DNA of 20,602 bases from CAYMDJ01 sp964537525 (GTDB lineage: Archaea; Aenigmatarchaeota; Aenigmatarchaeia; QMZP01), in contig CAZIAB010000010.1 in the NCBI GenBank assembly GCA_964537525.1, forward strand, positions 1 to 20,602, given 5' to 3'. How positions within the stretch are numbered: position 1 is the first letter of the stretch; each line of letters begins with the position of its first letter. The translations under genes were made by a program, and so were the position numbers. The notes beneath the pieces are model-generated. The model saw only the letters and a list, made by a program, of their open reading frames with translations, was not told where the DNA came from and did no database searches. Positions 12,334 to 19,040 of this stretch are shown here, one piece after another.

Positions 12334-12726
12334 ATGGTTGCGAAGAAGAAGGCTCACAAGGTCCCTGCAAAACGGGCAGAGAAGGCTGGAAGGAAGGAGC
12401 TCGGGCTAGGCATCTCTCCGCCAGATACCGTCTGCGAGGACAAGAACTGCGCATGGCACGGGAGCCTCCCGGTGAGGGGAAAGGTCTTCTGGGGCATCGT
12501 TAAAGCAACCAAGATGAGCAAGACAGCCGTCATTGAGTGGGGATACCACAGGTTCGTGCGGAAGTATGAATCCTACGAGAGGAGGAAGTCAAAGGTAATA
12601 GCCCATAACCCGCCGTGCATGCACGCAAGGGACGGCGACCAGGTCGTGATAGCCGAGTGCAGGCCGCTCTCCAAGACCAAGAGCTTTGTGATAGTTGGCA
12701 TTGAAAAAAGGAAAGGTGAGTCATAG
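12334..12726 (+). CDS. rps17: Small-subunit ribosomal protein S17 (uS17)
   Basis: uS17, an early 16S-binding protein. 130 residues of archaeal type: the cysteine pair in CEDKNCAWHGSLPVRGKVFWGIVKATKMSKTAVIEWGYHRFVRKYESYERRKSKVIAHNPPC, then GDQVVIAECRPLSKTKSFVIVGI, an OB fold. The N-terminus has an extra basic stretch (KKKAHKVPAKRAEKAGRKELG). It is first in its transcript, with the structured leader upstream and a second structured gap before L14. Confidence 0.96.
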   Translation: MVAKKKAHKVPAKRAEKAGRKELGLGISPPDTVCEDKNCAWHGSLPVRGKVFWGIVKATKMSKTAVIEWGYHRFVRKYESYERRKSKVIAHNPPCMHARDGDQVVIAECRPLSKTKSFVIVGIEKRKGES

Positions 12727-12737
12727 ATAGTTTCATG

Positions 12738-12806
12738 GTGATCGAGTAAACAGCCGGACTCCTAAGGATGTTCGGTCTTGCAGTATCACGTAGATTGAAA
12801 GTCGTG
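12738..12806 (+). promoter_or_regulatory. Structured S17-L14 intergenic leader
   Basis: GTGAT (12738-12742) pairs with ATCAC (12785-12789), enclosing the hairpin CCGGAC/GTTCGG (12754-12759, 12770-12775). CACG/CGTG (12787-12790, 12803-12806) is an alternative partner. The first arm is part of GGTGATC, a perfect SD-like sequence with no start codon nearby. The element shares CCGG...CCTAAGG...TCGGT with the L4 leader. No TATA box is visible, so it is probably in the S17 transcript. Confidence 0.45.
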
Positions 12807-12816
12807 GAGATTAAAC

Positions 12817-13215
12817 ATGAAAGCGATTCCGAGCAATATAACAAGGGGATTGCCCGTTGGGGCAAAGATGAACTGTGTTGATAATAGCGGTGCGAAGGTC
12901 GTACAAATCATTTCAGTCAGGGGATTCAAGGGCAAAAGGAGGACAAAGCCTGCCGCAGGCGTTGCAGGGATAGTCAACGTCAAGGTCATTCGGGGCGAGC
13001 AGAAGGTGAGGCACGAGGTGCACAGGGCCGTGATAATAAGGCAGACGAGGCCGTTCAGGAGGCCTGATGGCATGAGGGTCTCGTTTGAGGACAATGCCTG
13101 CGTGCTGGTTAATGATAACCTTGAACCGAAGGGCTCACTGATAAAGGGGCCTGTGCCGAAAGAGGTTGTTCAGCGATTCCAGCTGATAGGAAAGATATCA
13201 AGGATGGTGGTATAA
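12817..13215 (+). CDS. rpl14: Large-subunit ribosomal protein L14 (uL14)
   Basis: uL14 at the subunit interface, contacting 16S rRNA. 132 residues: AKMNCVDNSGAKVVQIISVRGFKGKRRTKPAAGVAGIVNVKVIRGEQKVRHEVHRAVIIRQTRPFRRPDGMRVSFEDNACVLVNDNLEPKGSLIKGPVPKEV. GGAG serves as SD. The stop overlaps the start of the next, unknown gene (TAATG). Confidence 0.97.
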   Translation: MKAIPSNITRGLPVGAKMNCVDNSGAKVVQIISVRGFKGKRRTKPAAGVAGIVNVKVIRGEQKVRHEVHRAVIIRQTRPFRRPDGMRVSFEDNACVLVNDNLEPKGSLIKGPVPKEVVQRFQLIGKISRMVV

Positions 13216-13466
13216 TGTCAGGAAAATACCCTACAGGATTTGAAGTCAGTGAACCACATGGTGTTGGAGTATCTTCACCATGTAGCATTAGTGTGGCTAA
13301 AAGGTCGGTAAGAGATGGGACATACTTTACAGAAGCCGACACGAGTCAATACCCAACAATAGATACGGACGGGATGGGCATTGGTGCGGTCACACCCGGG
13401 TGCATGGGTGATATATTGCCCAAGGGACCGGTTGTTATTACGGTTCCTATGAAGAGGCGAAGATGA
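13215..13466 (+). CDS. Unrecognised 83-aa protein between L14 and L24
   Basis: Not recognised. In archaea L24 normally follows L14 directly. The frame overlaps L14 by one base at its start and L24 by four at its end, typical of coupled genes. The protein is Gly/Val/Thr/Pro-rich with two cysteines, a neutral middle, and a basic end (VPMKRRR). No TM segment. Codon choice differs from its neighbours: all three Glu are GAA, both Phe TTT, with many GTT, GGT, AGT and ACA, whereas the flanking genes favour GAG, TTC and AGG. An inverted repeat (ACATGGTG 13256-13263, CACCATGT 13276-13283) lies inside. It could be a lineage-specific ribosome-associated protein or an acquired gene. Confidence 0.6.
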   Translation: MSGKYPTGFEVSEPHGVGVSSPCSISVAKRSVRDGTYFTEADTSQYPTIDTDGMGIGAVTPGCMGDILPKGPVVITVPMKRRR

Positions 13467-14020
13467 TGAAGCAGGAATGGTCACGGAAATGGGTCTCGAG
13501 CGTGCAGCCGAGGAAGCAGAGGAAGTACAGGTATAACGCTCCACTGCACGTCAGGCAGGGGTTCGTTTCCGCGAACCTCTCGAAGGCCCTCAGGGAGAGG
13601 TTCGGCAAGAGGAGCATGCCACTCCGGAAGGGCGACGAGGTAGAGGTCATGAGGGGAAGCTTCAGTGGACAGAGAGGAAACATCGACAGGGTCGACCTCT
13701 CCAAGGCGAAGATTTACGTTGATGAAATCAAGGTGAAGAAGTCGGATGGCTCTGAGGTCATGAGGGCGCTGCAGCCCTCCAACCTGAGGATAGTGAAGTT
13801 GAACCTTGACGACAAGAAGAGGCAGGCCATCCTGGACAGGGTATCAAAACCAGCGGAAACAGGCAAGCAGGCAAAGGAAAAGAAAACGAAGGAAGATAAG
13901 CCTGTGGAGGGAAAGAAGAGGGAGAAGCAAGCAAAGGTAAATTCAGTGAAGAAGGAGAAGCCAAAAGCAAAGCACAAGGCCGTTAAGAAGGCAGCCAAGA
14001 AGGCAAAGAAAAAGAAGTGA
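13463..14020 (+). CDS. rpl24: Large-subunit ribosomal protein L24 (uL24) with lysine-rich tail
   Basis: uL24, an assembly initiator near the tunnel exit. 185 residues against about 120 usually. The KOW motif is in MPLRKGDEVEVMRGSFSGQRGNIDRVDLSKAKIYVDEIKVKKSDGSEV (about 52-99). From residue 128 there is a Lys/Ala/Glu tail containing PAETGKQAKEKK and PVEGKKREKQAK, closely like the S13 and S11 extensions at DNA level. Tandem ATGs (13463, 13466). S4e starts 5 nt after the stop. Confidence 0.95.
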   Translation: MMKQEWSRKWVSSVQPRKQRKYRYNAPLHVRQGFVSANLSKALRERFGKRSMPLRKGDEVEVMRGSFSGQRGNIDRVDLSKAKIYVDEIKVKKSDGSEVMRALQPSNLRIVKLNLDDKKRQAILDRVSKPAETGKQAKEKKTKEDKPVEGKKREKQAKVNSVKKEKPKAKHKAVKKAAKKAKKKK

Positions 14021-14025
14021 TTATC

Positions 14026-14865
14026 ATGGCACACATGAAGAGGTATTCGGTTCCGGGATTCTGGCCTGTTCCAAAGAAGGAGAAGGTCTTCGTGGTGAGG
14101 CCCTCTGCAGGGCCGCACGGCAAAAGGGAATCCATCCCCCTGCAGGTCCTCCTCAGGGAGGTGCTAGGCTATGCCCAAGACGCGAGGGAAGTCAGGGCAA
14201 TCCTGAACACGGGTGGAGTGTTAGTGGACAAGAGGGTCAGGAAGGAGCCGAAGTATCCGGTCGGGCTCATGGACGTGGTCGAGATGCCCGAGATAAACGC
14301 AAATTTCAGGATTGTTGCCGGCAGGAAGGGCCTCTCGGCAGAGAAGATAGGGAAGGAAGAGACCCACGTGAAGCTTTGCAGGATAACGGGAAAGAGGAAC
14401 ATCAGGGGCGGAGGGTTCCAGCTGAGCCTCCATGACGGGAGGAACGTGACGATTAGAAAGAATGCATATAAGGTTGGTGATTCCCTGCTGATATCGCTTC
14501 CGGGCCAGGACATACTGAAGCATTACGGGTTCGAGAAGGGAGCGAAGGGAACGATAATAGCAGGAAAGAACATCGGGATATCAGGAAAGGTCAAGGATTT
14601 CATTGTCAAGAAGAACATGCTCGAGAAGTCAACCGTGACGATAGAGAGCGATAAGAGAGAGATAAAAACCCTCACAGAATACATACTCATAGGGGAGATA
14701 ACGAAGCACGCTGAAGACAGGAAGCCTGACAAGAGGGAGGCAAGGCAGAAGAAGAAAGAGGCGGTGAGGAAGAAGAGGAAGGAGAGGCTTGCGAAGCAGA
14801 AGAAGAAAAAGGGAAGGAAGAGGGCAGAGAAGATGCCCAGCAGCAAGAAGAAGAGTGATGAGTGA
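14026..14865 (+). CDS. rps4e: Small-subunit ribosomal protein S4e (eS4)
   Basis: eS4 is found only in archaea and eukaryotes. 279 residues: MAHMKRYSVPGFWPVPKKEKVFVVRPSAGPHGKRESIPLQVLLREVLGYA, the S4-type RNA-binding part (ILNTGGVLVDKRVRKEPKYPVGLMDVVEMP), and a KOW-like part (GAKGTIIAGKNIGISGKV). Typical archaeal S4e is about 240; the excess is a C-terminal tail from about 235 of Lys/Arg clusters. GTGAT (with the L24 stop) precedes the ATG at 14026. L5 follows after 2 nt. Confidence 0.96.
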   Translation: MAHMKRYSVPGFWPVPKKEKVFVVRPSAGPHGKRESIPLQVLLREVLGYAQDAREVRAILNTGGVLVDKRVRKEPKYPVGLMDVVEMPEINANFRIVAGRKGLSAEKIGKEETHVKLCRITGKRNIRGGGFQLSLHDGRNVTIRKNAYKVGDSLLISLPGQDILKHYGFEKGAKGTIIAGKNIGISGKVKDFIVKKNMLEKSTVTIESDKREIKTLTEYILIGEITKHAEDRKPDKREARQKKKEAVRKKRKERLAKQKKKKGRKRAEKMPSSKKKSDE

Positions 14866-14867
14866 TT

Positions 14868-15404
14868 ATGATGAGAAAGGATAACCCGATGAGGGAGATA
14901 AGGCTCGAGAAGGTTACCCTCAACGTTGGCGCAGGAGAGGCAGGCCCCAAGCTGGACAAGTCAAAGAAGCTCCTTGAGGACCTTTCGGGCTCGAAGGTAG
15001 TGATAACCCACACCAAGAAGAGGAGCACGTTCGGTCCTGCAAAGGGAAGGCCCATAGGGGCAATGGTCACAATAAGGGGAGCCAGGGCAAGGGAGCTCCT
15101 GGAAAGGCTGCTCCAGGCAGTTGACAGCAAGCTGAAGCCAGGCCAGTTCGATACCAATGGCAACTTCTCGTTCGGGATAAAGGAATACATACACATACCG
15201 GGTTTCAAGTACGACCCTGACATAGGGATAATAGGGCTCGACGTCGCGGTCACGCTGACGAGGCCGGGATTCAGGGTGAGCAGGAGAAGGCTGAGGCCCG
15301 GTAAGGTCGGAAAGAAGCACAGGATAACCCCTGAAGAGGCAATGGAGTGGGCAAAGAGGGAGTTCAAGGTCAACGTCACTGAAGAAGTGGAAGAGATGTG
15401 GTAA
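14868..15404 (+). CDS. rpl5: Large-subunit ribosomal protein L5 (uL5)
   Basis: uL5 binds 5S rRNA in the central protuberance and contacts P-site tRNA. 178 residues: NPMREIRLEKVTLNVGAGEAG, SKKLLEDLSGSKVVITHTKKRSTFGPAKGRPIGAMVTIRG, FGIKEYIHIPGFKYDPDIGIIGLDVAVTLTRPGFRVSRRRL. Starts possible at GTG 14862 and ATG 14868 or 14871; GTGAT overlapping the S4e stop precedes them. S14 starts at the L5 stop (TAATG). Confidence 0.96.
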   Translation: MMRKDNPMREIRLEKVTLNVGAGEAGPKLDKSKKLLEDLSGSKVVITHTKKRSTFGPAKGRPIGAMVTIRGARARELLERLLQAVDSKLKPGQFDTNGNFSFGIKEYIHIPGFKYDPDIGIIGLDVAVTLTRPGFRVSRRRLRPGKVGKKHRITPEEAMEWAKREFKVNVTEEVEEMW

Positions 15405-15628
15405 TGATGTCATTCGAGAGAGTAAGGAAGCAGATAGAGAACAAGCCCGAAAGGGTCAGCAGGTATGACAGGTTCAACAAGTCAAAGGACAGGAAATTCG
15501 GCAAGATAACCCACCCATGCAGGAAGTGCGGGAAGAAGGCAGGCGTGATAAGGAAATACGGTCTCATGTACTGCAGGCAGTGCTTCAGGGAAGAGGCAGA
15601 GAGGGTGGGATTCAGGAAATATTCATGA
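15404..15628 (+). CDS. rps14: Small-subunit ribosomal protein S14 (uS14), zinc-binding form
   Basis: uS14 in the 30S head. 74 residues, the short archaeal form. Four cysteines, CRKC...CRQC (HPCRKCGKKAGVIRKYGLMYCRQCFRE), bind zinc. The end RVGFRKYS is typical. The ATG at 15404 overlaps the L5 stop; the next codon is also ATG and may be used. Confidence 0.95.
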   Translation: MMSFERVRKQIENKPERVSRYDRFNKSKDRKFGKITHPCRKCGKKAGVIRKYGLMYCRQCFREEAERVGFRKYS

Positions 15629-15637
15629 GGTGATTAC

Positions 15638-16024
15638 ATGAAGCATGACCCCCTGGCAGACGCGTTCGCGATAATAAAGAATACAGAAGGCATAGGAAGG
15701 AGGGAGTGCACGCTCCCTGCGTCAAAGGTGATAAGAGGGGTTTTGGAAGTGATGAAGAGGAAGGATTATGTCGGTGACTTCAGGTTCATCGAGGACGGCA
15801 AGGGGGGCCAAATAAAGCTGAAGCTCCTGGGAAGGGTTAACGACTGCGGTGTCATAAAGCCAAGGTTCTCTGTGACAAGCAGGGAAATGATAAGGTGGGA
15901 AAAACAGTTCCTTCCCGCGGACGGGATAGGGGTGCTGATACTGACCACATCAAAGGGGATAATGAACCAGAAGGATGCGGTGAAGCACAGGACCGGAGGA
16001 AAGCTCCTTGGTTATGTTTATTAG
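15638..16024 (+). CDS. rps8: Small-subunit ribosomal protein S8 (uS8)
   Basis: uS8, a central-domain 16S binder. 128 residues: DPLADAFAIIKNTEGIGRRECTLPASKVIRGVLEVMKRKDYVGDF, PRFSVTSREMIRWEKQFLPADGIGVLILTTSKGIMNQKDAVKHRTGGKLLGYVY. SD GGTGAT lies 4 nt before the ATG. L6 normally follows S8; here L30e does. Confidence 0.97.
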   Translation: MKHDPLADAFAIIKNTEGIGRRECTLPASKVIRGVLEVMKRKDYVGDFRFIEDGKGGQIKLKLLGRVNDCGVIKPRFSVTSREMIRWEKQFLPADGIGVLILTTSKGIMNQKDAVKHRTGGKLLGYVY

Positions 16025-16032
16025 GTGGTTCC

Positions 16033-16296
16033 ATGAGCATACAGGCGGATATCAAGGGAGCGATGAAGAAGGAAAAGGTAGTCATGGGAAGCAGGAGCGT
16101 TATAAAGTCAGTGAAGAACGGGAAGGCGGCTTCGGTCATATACGCGAGCAACCTCCCGAAGACTGTCCTCAGGGACCTCAACAGGTATTTGAACATATCG
16201 AAGATGGAGTTAAAGGAGTTCGAGGGCAACAGCGCAGAGCTGGGTGAGCTCCTTGGAAAGCCGTTCCCGGTCCTGATGCTGGGAATCAGGAAGTAG
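16033..16296 (+). CDS. rpl30e: Large-subunit ribosomal protein L30e (eL30)
   Basis: eL30, an L7Ae-type fold protein. 87 residues: MSIQADIKGAMKKEKVVMGSRSVIKSVKNGKAASVIYASNLPKTVLRDLNRYLNISKMELKEFEGNSAELGELLGKPFPVLMLGI. GGTGG precedes the ATG; the longer open frame upstream is inside S8. In archaea L30e usually sits between RNA polymerase subunit A'' and nusA, so the pair L30e-NusA is ancestral and its attachment behind S8 is a rearrangement. Confidence 0.92.
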   Translation: MSIQADIKGAMKKEKVVMGSRSVIKSVKNGKAASVIYASNLPKTVLRDLNRYLNISKMELKEFEGNSAELGELLGKPFPVLMLGIRK

Positions 16297-16297
16297 A

Positions 16298-16306
16298 CTT
16301 ATATTA
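16298..16306 (+). promoter_or_regulatory. TATA box of nusA-rpoD
   Basis: CTTATATTA is centred about 34 bp before the nusA ATG, predicting a start near 16328 and a leader of a few bases. Confidence 0.5.
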
Positions 16307-16335
16307 ACCGCTTGCAATAATTAAGAGAAGATAAC

Positions 16336-16740
16336 ATGGCAGTGAAGCTTGACACGGAAACGATAAGGAACATAGCGGCATTCGAAAAGATAACGAAGGT
16401 CCATGCAAGGGACTGCCTCGTGATGGACGACTGCGTTTATTTCCTCGTGGACCCCGACAAGATGGGGGTCGCGATAGGGAAGAACGGCTCTGTCATAAAG
16501 GAGGTAAGGAAGGCGTTCGGAAAGCCTGTCAAGCTCTTCGGCTACAGGGACAAGCCAGAGGAGTTCCTCAGGGAGGTCATACCCAACATAAGCAGCATGG
16601 ACATGAACAATGACTCCATAACGATAACCGTCCCGAATGACGACAGGGTCGCTGTCATAGGAAAGAACGGAAGGAACATAAAGGCGATAAAGGAGATAAT
16701 GAAGAGGCATTTTGACATAAAGAACCTTAAGCTGAGGTGA
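16336..16740 (+). CDS. nusA: NusA-like KH-domain transcription factor
   Basis: Archaeal NusA of 134 residues consists only of two KH domains, without the bacterial N-terminal polymerase-binding part. Both GxxG loops are present: MGVAIGKNGSVIKEVRKAFG and VAVIGKNGRNIKAIKEIMKRH. It binds RNA and presumably acts with RNA polymerase. Its stop overlaps the GGTGAT SD of rpoD. Confidence 0.94.
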   Translation: MAVKLDTETIRNIAAFEKITKVHARDCLVMDDCVYFLVDPDKMGVAIGKNGSVIKEVRKAFGKPVKLFGYRDKPEEFLREVIPNISSMDMNNDSITITVPNDDRVAVIGKNGRNIKAIKEIMKRHFDIKNLKLR

Positions 16741-16745
16741 TTTTC

Positions 16746-17531
16746 ATGAAGGTACAGGTCCTGAAGAAGAAGGGAGACAAGGTGACGTTCGTGCTGGACG
16801 GGGCAACCCCGGCCTTTGCGAACGCATTGAGGAGGGTAATGATATCAGAGGTTCCCACACTCGCCGTGGAGTGGGTTGACATGCACTACAACAGCTCAAT
16901 CCTCTACGATGAGATAGTGGCTCACCGTTTGGCGATGATACCTCTGAAGTTCGACCCCAAGAAGATGAACATGAAGGCAGAGTGCAAGTGTGGGGGGAAG
17001 GGATGCTCCCTATGCCAGGTGGTGTTCGCCGCGGAGAAGAACGGTCCAGGAAGCCTCCTGTCAGGGGACATGAAGTCCTCGAACAGGAGCGTTGCTCCGA
17101 CGAGCCCTGATTTCCCGGTAATCCAGCTCCTCAAGGGCCACAAGATAAGCTTCGAGGCCACCGCTGAGATGGGCATCGGAAGGGACCATTCCAAGTGGCA
17201 GGCTGCAAATGCATCCTACCAGTACTGGCCTGAGATAATGACAGAAGGCAAGCCCAGCGCGACCGACCTGAAGAAATGCGTCACGGTCTGCCCCAAGAAC
17301 ACCCTTGCCTTGAAGGGGAGCAAGCTGGGCATGAAGGACCCGGCGGAATGCGACCTCTGCATGAAGTGCGCCGAGGTGTGCGCTAACGTAAAGATAGAGG
17401 GCAATACGGGCAAGTTCATATTCTTCGTTGAGAGCGTCTCCGGCCTTGAGCCATGCTACATAGTGGAGAAGGCAGCGGAGATATTGGCGGAAAAAGCAGA
17501 GGAATTTAAAAAGAAGGTCGGCAAATTATAA
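16746..17531 (+). CDS. rpoD: DNA-directed RNA polymerase subunit D
   Basis: Subunit D, the archaeal counterpart of alpha and Rpb3, pairs with subunit L to nucleate polymerase assembly. 261 residues. Dimerisation part: TPAFANALRRVMISEVPTLAVEWV; YDEIVAHRLAMIPL. Cysteines 80, 82, 87 and 90 (ECKC...CSLC) resemble the zinc site seen in related subunits. A ferredoxin-like insert has C178, C182 (followed by Pro), C202, C205, C208 and C212. It could hold one 4Fe-4S cluster, perhaps two sites with one incomplete. It lies away from its usual S11 neighbour. The ATG at 16746 follows GGTGAT by 5 nt. Confidence 0.96.
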   Translation: MKVQVLKKKGDKVTFVLDGATPAFANALRRVMISEVPTLAVEWVDMHYNSSILYDEIVAHRLAMIPLKFDPKKMNMKAECKCGGKGCSLCQVVFAAEKNGPGSLLSGDMKSSNRSVAPTSPDFPVIQLLKGHKISFEATAEMGIGRDHSKWQAANASYQYWPEIMTEGKPSATDLKKCVTVCPKNTLALKGSKLGMKDPAECDLCMKCAEVCANVKIEGNTGKFIFFVESVSGLEPCYIVEKAAEILAEKAEEFKKKVGKL

Positions 17532-17536
17532 ACAGG

Positions 17537-17599
17537 TATCTTCAACGGGACAATAGAAGTTGAAGAGATATGCCGAATCAAATCCTGACTGAATCAGGA
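17537..17599 (+). other. Twin hairpins between rpoD and the small membrane gene
   Basis: TTCAAC/GTTGAA (17541-17546, 17559-17564), extendable with TATC/GATA, and TCCTGA/TCAGGA (17583-17588, 17594-17599) are both perfect. They may be the 5' leader of the next gene, whose TATA-like element AAATTATAAA overlaps the rpoD stop. Confidence 0.4.
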
Positions 17600-17615
17600 A
17601 CAGGGGCATACGATA

Positions 17616-17816
17616 ATGACTGCAAGACTCGTCATCTCCTGGGCAATCGGAGGTTTGTTCATACTCCTCGGAGTCTGGATAATCAACAACCTCAAGCTGA
17701 CCCTCGGCGTGTCCGAGCTCTCCTACGTGGTGGCCATGATCGTTGCCTACATACTAATCCTTATCGGAGGGCTCCTCTGGATTAACATCGCCGTCGCGGT
17801 CAAGACAAGGATGTAA
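17616..17816 (+). CDS. Unrecognised small membrane protein
   Basis: 66 residues, two hydrophobic helices (about 4-24 and 36-61: LVISWAIGGLFILLGVWII and YVVAMIVAYILILIGGLLWINIAVAV) joined by a short loop, with Arg at both ends (MTAR... and KTRM). Not recognised. A second frame over the same bases (17570-17785) lacks hydrophobic or conserved features and is taken as a shadow. It probably belongs to the rpoD transcript or has its own weak promoter, and is followed by a T-tract terminator. Confidence 0.6.
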   Translation: MTARLVISWAIGGLFILLGVWIINNLKLTLGVSELSYVVAMIVAYILILIGGLLWINIAVAVKTRM

Positions 17817-17828
17817 CCCTTTTACGGT
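17814..17828 (+). terminator. T-tract terminator after the small membrane gene
   Basis: TAACCCTTTTACGGT begins at the stop codon itself and matches the sequence after rnp1 (12128-12139). Confidence 0.4.
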
Positions 17829-17885
17829 TTATTCCATCGCCAGATAACCCATTGGCAGTTAACACTGACGAATACTACTTTTCCC

Positions 17886-17904
17886 CAAAAGCGTTAACGG
17901 AAAA
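17886..17904 (+). promoter_or_regulatory. Ribosomal-operon box upstream of S12
   Basis: CAAAAGCGTTAACGGAAAA, with a perfect CGTTAACG palindrome at its centre. It is 46 bp upstream of the first S12 TATA-like element, farther than in the S17 promoter (11 bp). Confidence 0.6.
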
Positions 17905-17950
17905 TAACCCCTTGCGCGATAAAGAAAACGAAGCCCGTATTCCCGGAACC

Positions 17951-17970
17951 TTTTTAAACCTATTTAAATA
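17951..17970 (+). promoter_or_regulatory. Promoter of the S12-S7 operon
   Basis: Two AT-rich candidates: TTTTTAAA at 17951-17958, preceded by GGAACC as at S17, and TATTTAAATA at 17961-17970. The second predicts a start near 17992 and a leader of about 20 nt. Confidence 0.6.
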
Positions 17971-18009
17971 AATAAACTGATAATTCCACACGCAAAACAG
18001 AGTGATACG

Positions 18010-18435
18010 ATGCCAGGAGAATTCAGCGCCAGGAACCTGAAGAAGAAGAGGAAGAAGTTCAAGTGGAAGTCCACTGTCCACAAGAGGAAGACCCTCAAGC
18101 TCTGGAAGAAGGACCCCCTTGAAGGAGCGCCCAGAGGAAGGGCGATAGTCCTCAAGAAGAAGGGAGTGGAGCAGAAGCAGCCCCACTCAGGGATAATCAA
18201 GGCGGTCAGGTGCCAACTGGTTAAGAATGGCATCCAGGTGACCGCGTTCGTTCCAGGCGACAACGCGATAAAGTTCGTTGACGAGCACAACGAGGTCATG
18301 CTCGAGGGGATAGGCGGGTCGCAGGGAGGGGCGGTAGGTTCCATGCACGGCATCAAGTACAAGGTGGTAGGAGTGAGCGGCATATCGCTCAACGAGCTGC
18401 TGAAGGGAAAGAAGGAGAAGCCTAAGGGCGCTTGA
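18010..18435 (+). CDS. rps12: Small-subunit ribosomal protein S12 (uS12)
   Basis: uS12 at the decoding centre. 141 residues of archaeal form: LEGAPRGRAIVLKKKGVEQKQPHSGIIKAVRCQLVKNGIQVTAFVPGDNAIKFVDEHNEVMLEGIGGSQGGAVGSMHGIKYKVVGVSGISLNELL. The decoding loop KKGVEQKQPHSG is intact. NusA normally precedes S12 directly in archaea; here rpoD and a membrane gene lie between. S7 follows after 7 nt. Confidence 0.97.
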   Translation: MPGEFSARNLKKKRKKFKWKSTVHKRKTLKLWKKDPLEGAPRGRAIVLKKKGVEQKQPHSGIIKAVRCQLVKNGIQVTAFVPGDNAIKFVDEHNEVMLEGIGGSQGGAVGSMHGIKYKVVGVSGISLNELLKGKKEKPKGA

Positions 18436-18442
18436 TGATATC

Positions 18443-19039
18443 ATGGACATTCTTTTGTTCAACAGGTGGGACATTTCCGATGTCAGGGTCTCTGACCTCG
18501 GCCTTAGGAACCAGATTAACCTGAACCCGGTTATAGTTCCCAGGAGCTGCGGGAAGTTCTATGGCCAGGAGGCATCAGGTGGAAAAACCAACGTCGTTGA
18601 GAGGTTCATCAACAAGCTCATGGTTGACGGCCACAGGGGAAAGAAGCACAAGCTCACCTCAGGCCATCACGTAGGTAACACGGAAGTTCTGTACAATTCA
18701 ATCAGTGAGGCATTCCAGGTCATAGAGAAGAGGACGAAGAAGAACCCTGTCCAGGTCCTCGTGGAAGCCATAGAGAACGCAGCGCTCCTCGAGGAGGTAG
18801 CTTCCTACAGGATGGGCGGGATAATAGCAAGGAACGCTGTCATAACCTCGCCCCAGAGGAGGATGGACCTCGCTTTGAGGCACCTCACCCAGGGGATATA
18901 CAGGGCATCCTTCAGGAACAGGAGACCCCTCTCGTATGTCATTGCAGAGGAGCTCATTGCTGCCTCGAACAACGACTCCAAGTCCTTCGCGGTCATGGAG
19001 AGGAACAGGATAGAGAAAGAGGCAGAAGGCGCGAGATAA
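18443..19039 (+). CDS. rps7: Small-subunit ribosomal protein S7 (uS7)
   Basis: uS7 nucleates the 30S head. 198 residues of archaeal type: LFNRWDISDVRVSDLGLRNQINLNPVIVPRSCGKFYGQEASGGKTNVVERFINKLM, NPVQVLVEAIENAALLEEVASYRMGGIIARNAVITSPQRRMDLALRHLTQG, YVIAEELIAASNNDSKSFAVMERNRIEKEAEGAR. The gene ends 1 bp before the stop of the convergent rad50, with no terminator between. The elongation-factor genes that usually follow S7 are absent. Confidence 0.97.
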   Translation: MDILLFNRWDISDVRVSDLGLRNQINLNPVIVPRSCGKFYGQEASGGKTNVVERFINKLMVDGHRGKKHKLTSGHHVGNTEVLYNSISEAFQVIEKRTKKNPVQVLVEAIENAALLEEVASYRMGGIIARNAVITSPQRRMDLALRHLTQGIYRASFRNRRPLSYVIAEELIAASNNDSKSFAVMERNRIEKEAEGAR

Positions 19040-19040
19040 G

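Noticed and set aside
17570..17785. 71-codon frame overlapping the small membrane gene
   Set aside because: No hydrophobic pattern or recognisable domain. The 17616 frame has two clear TM helices and a stop at the terminator.
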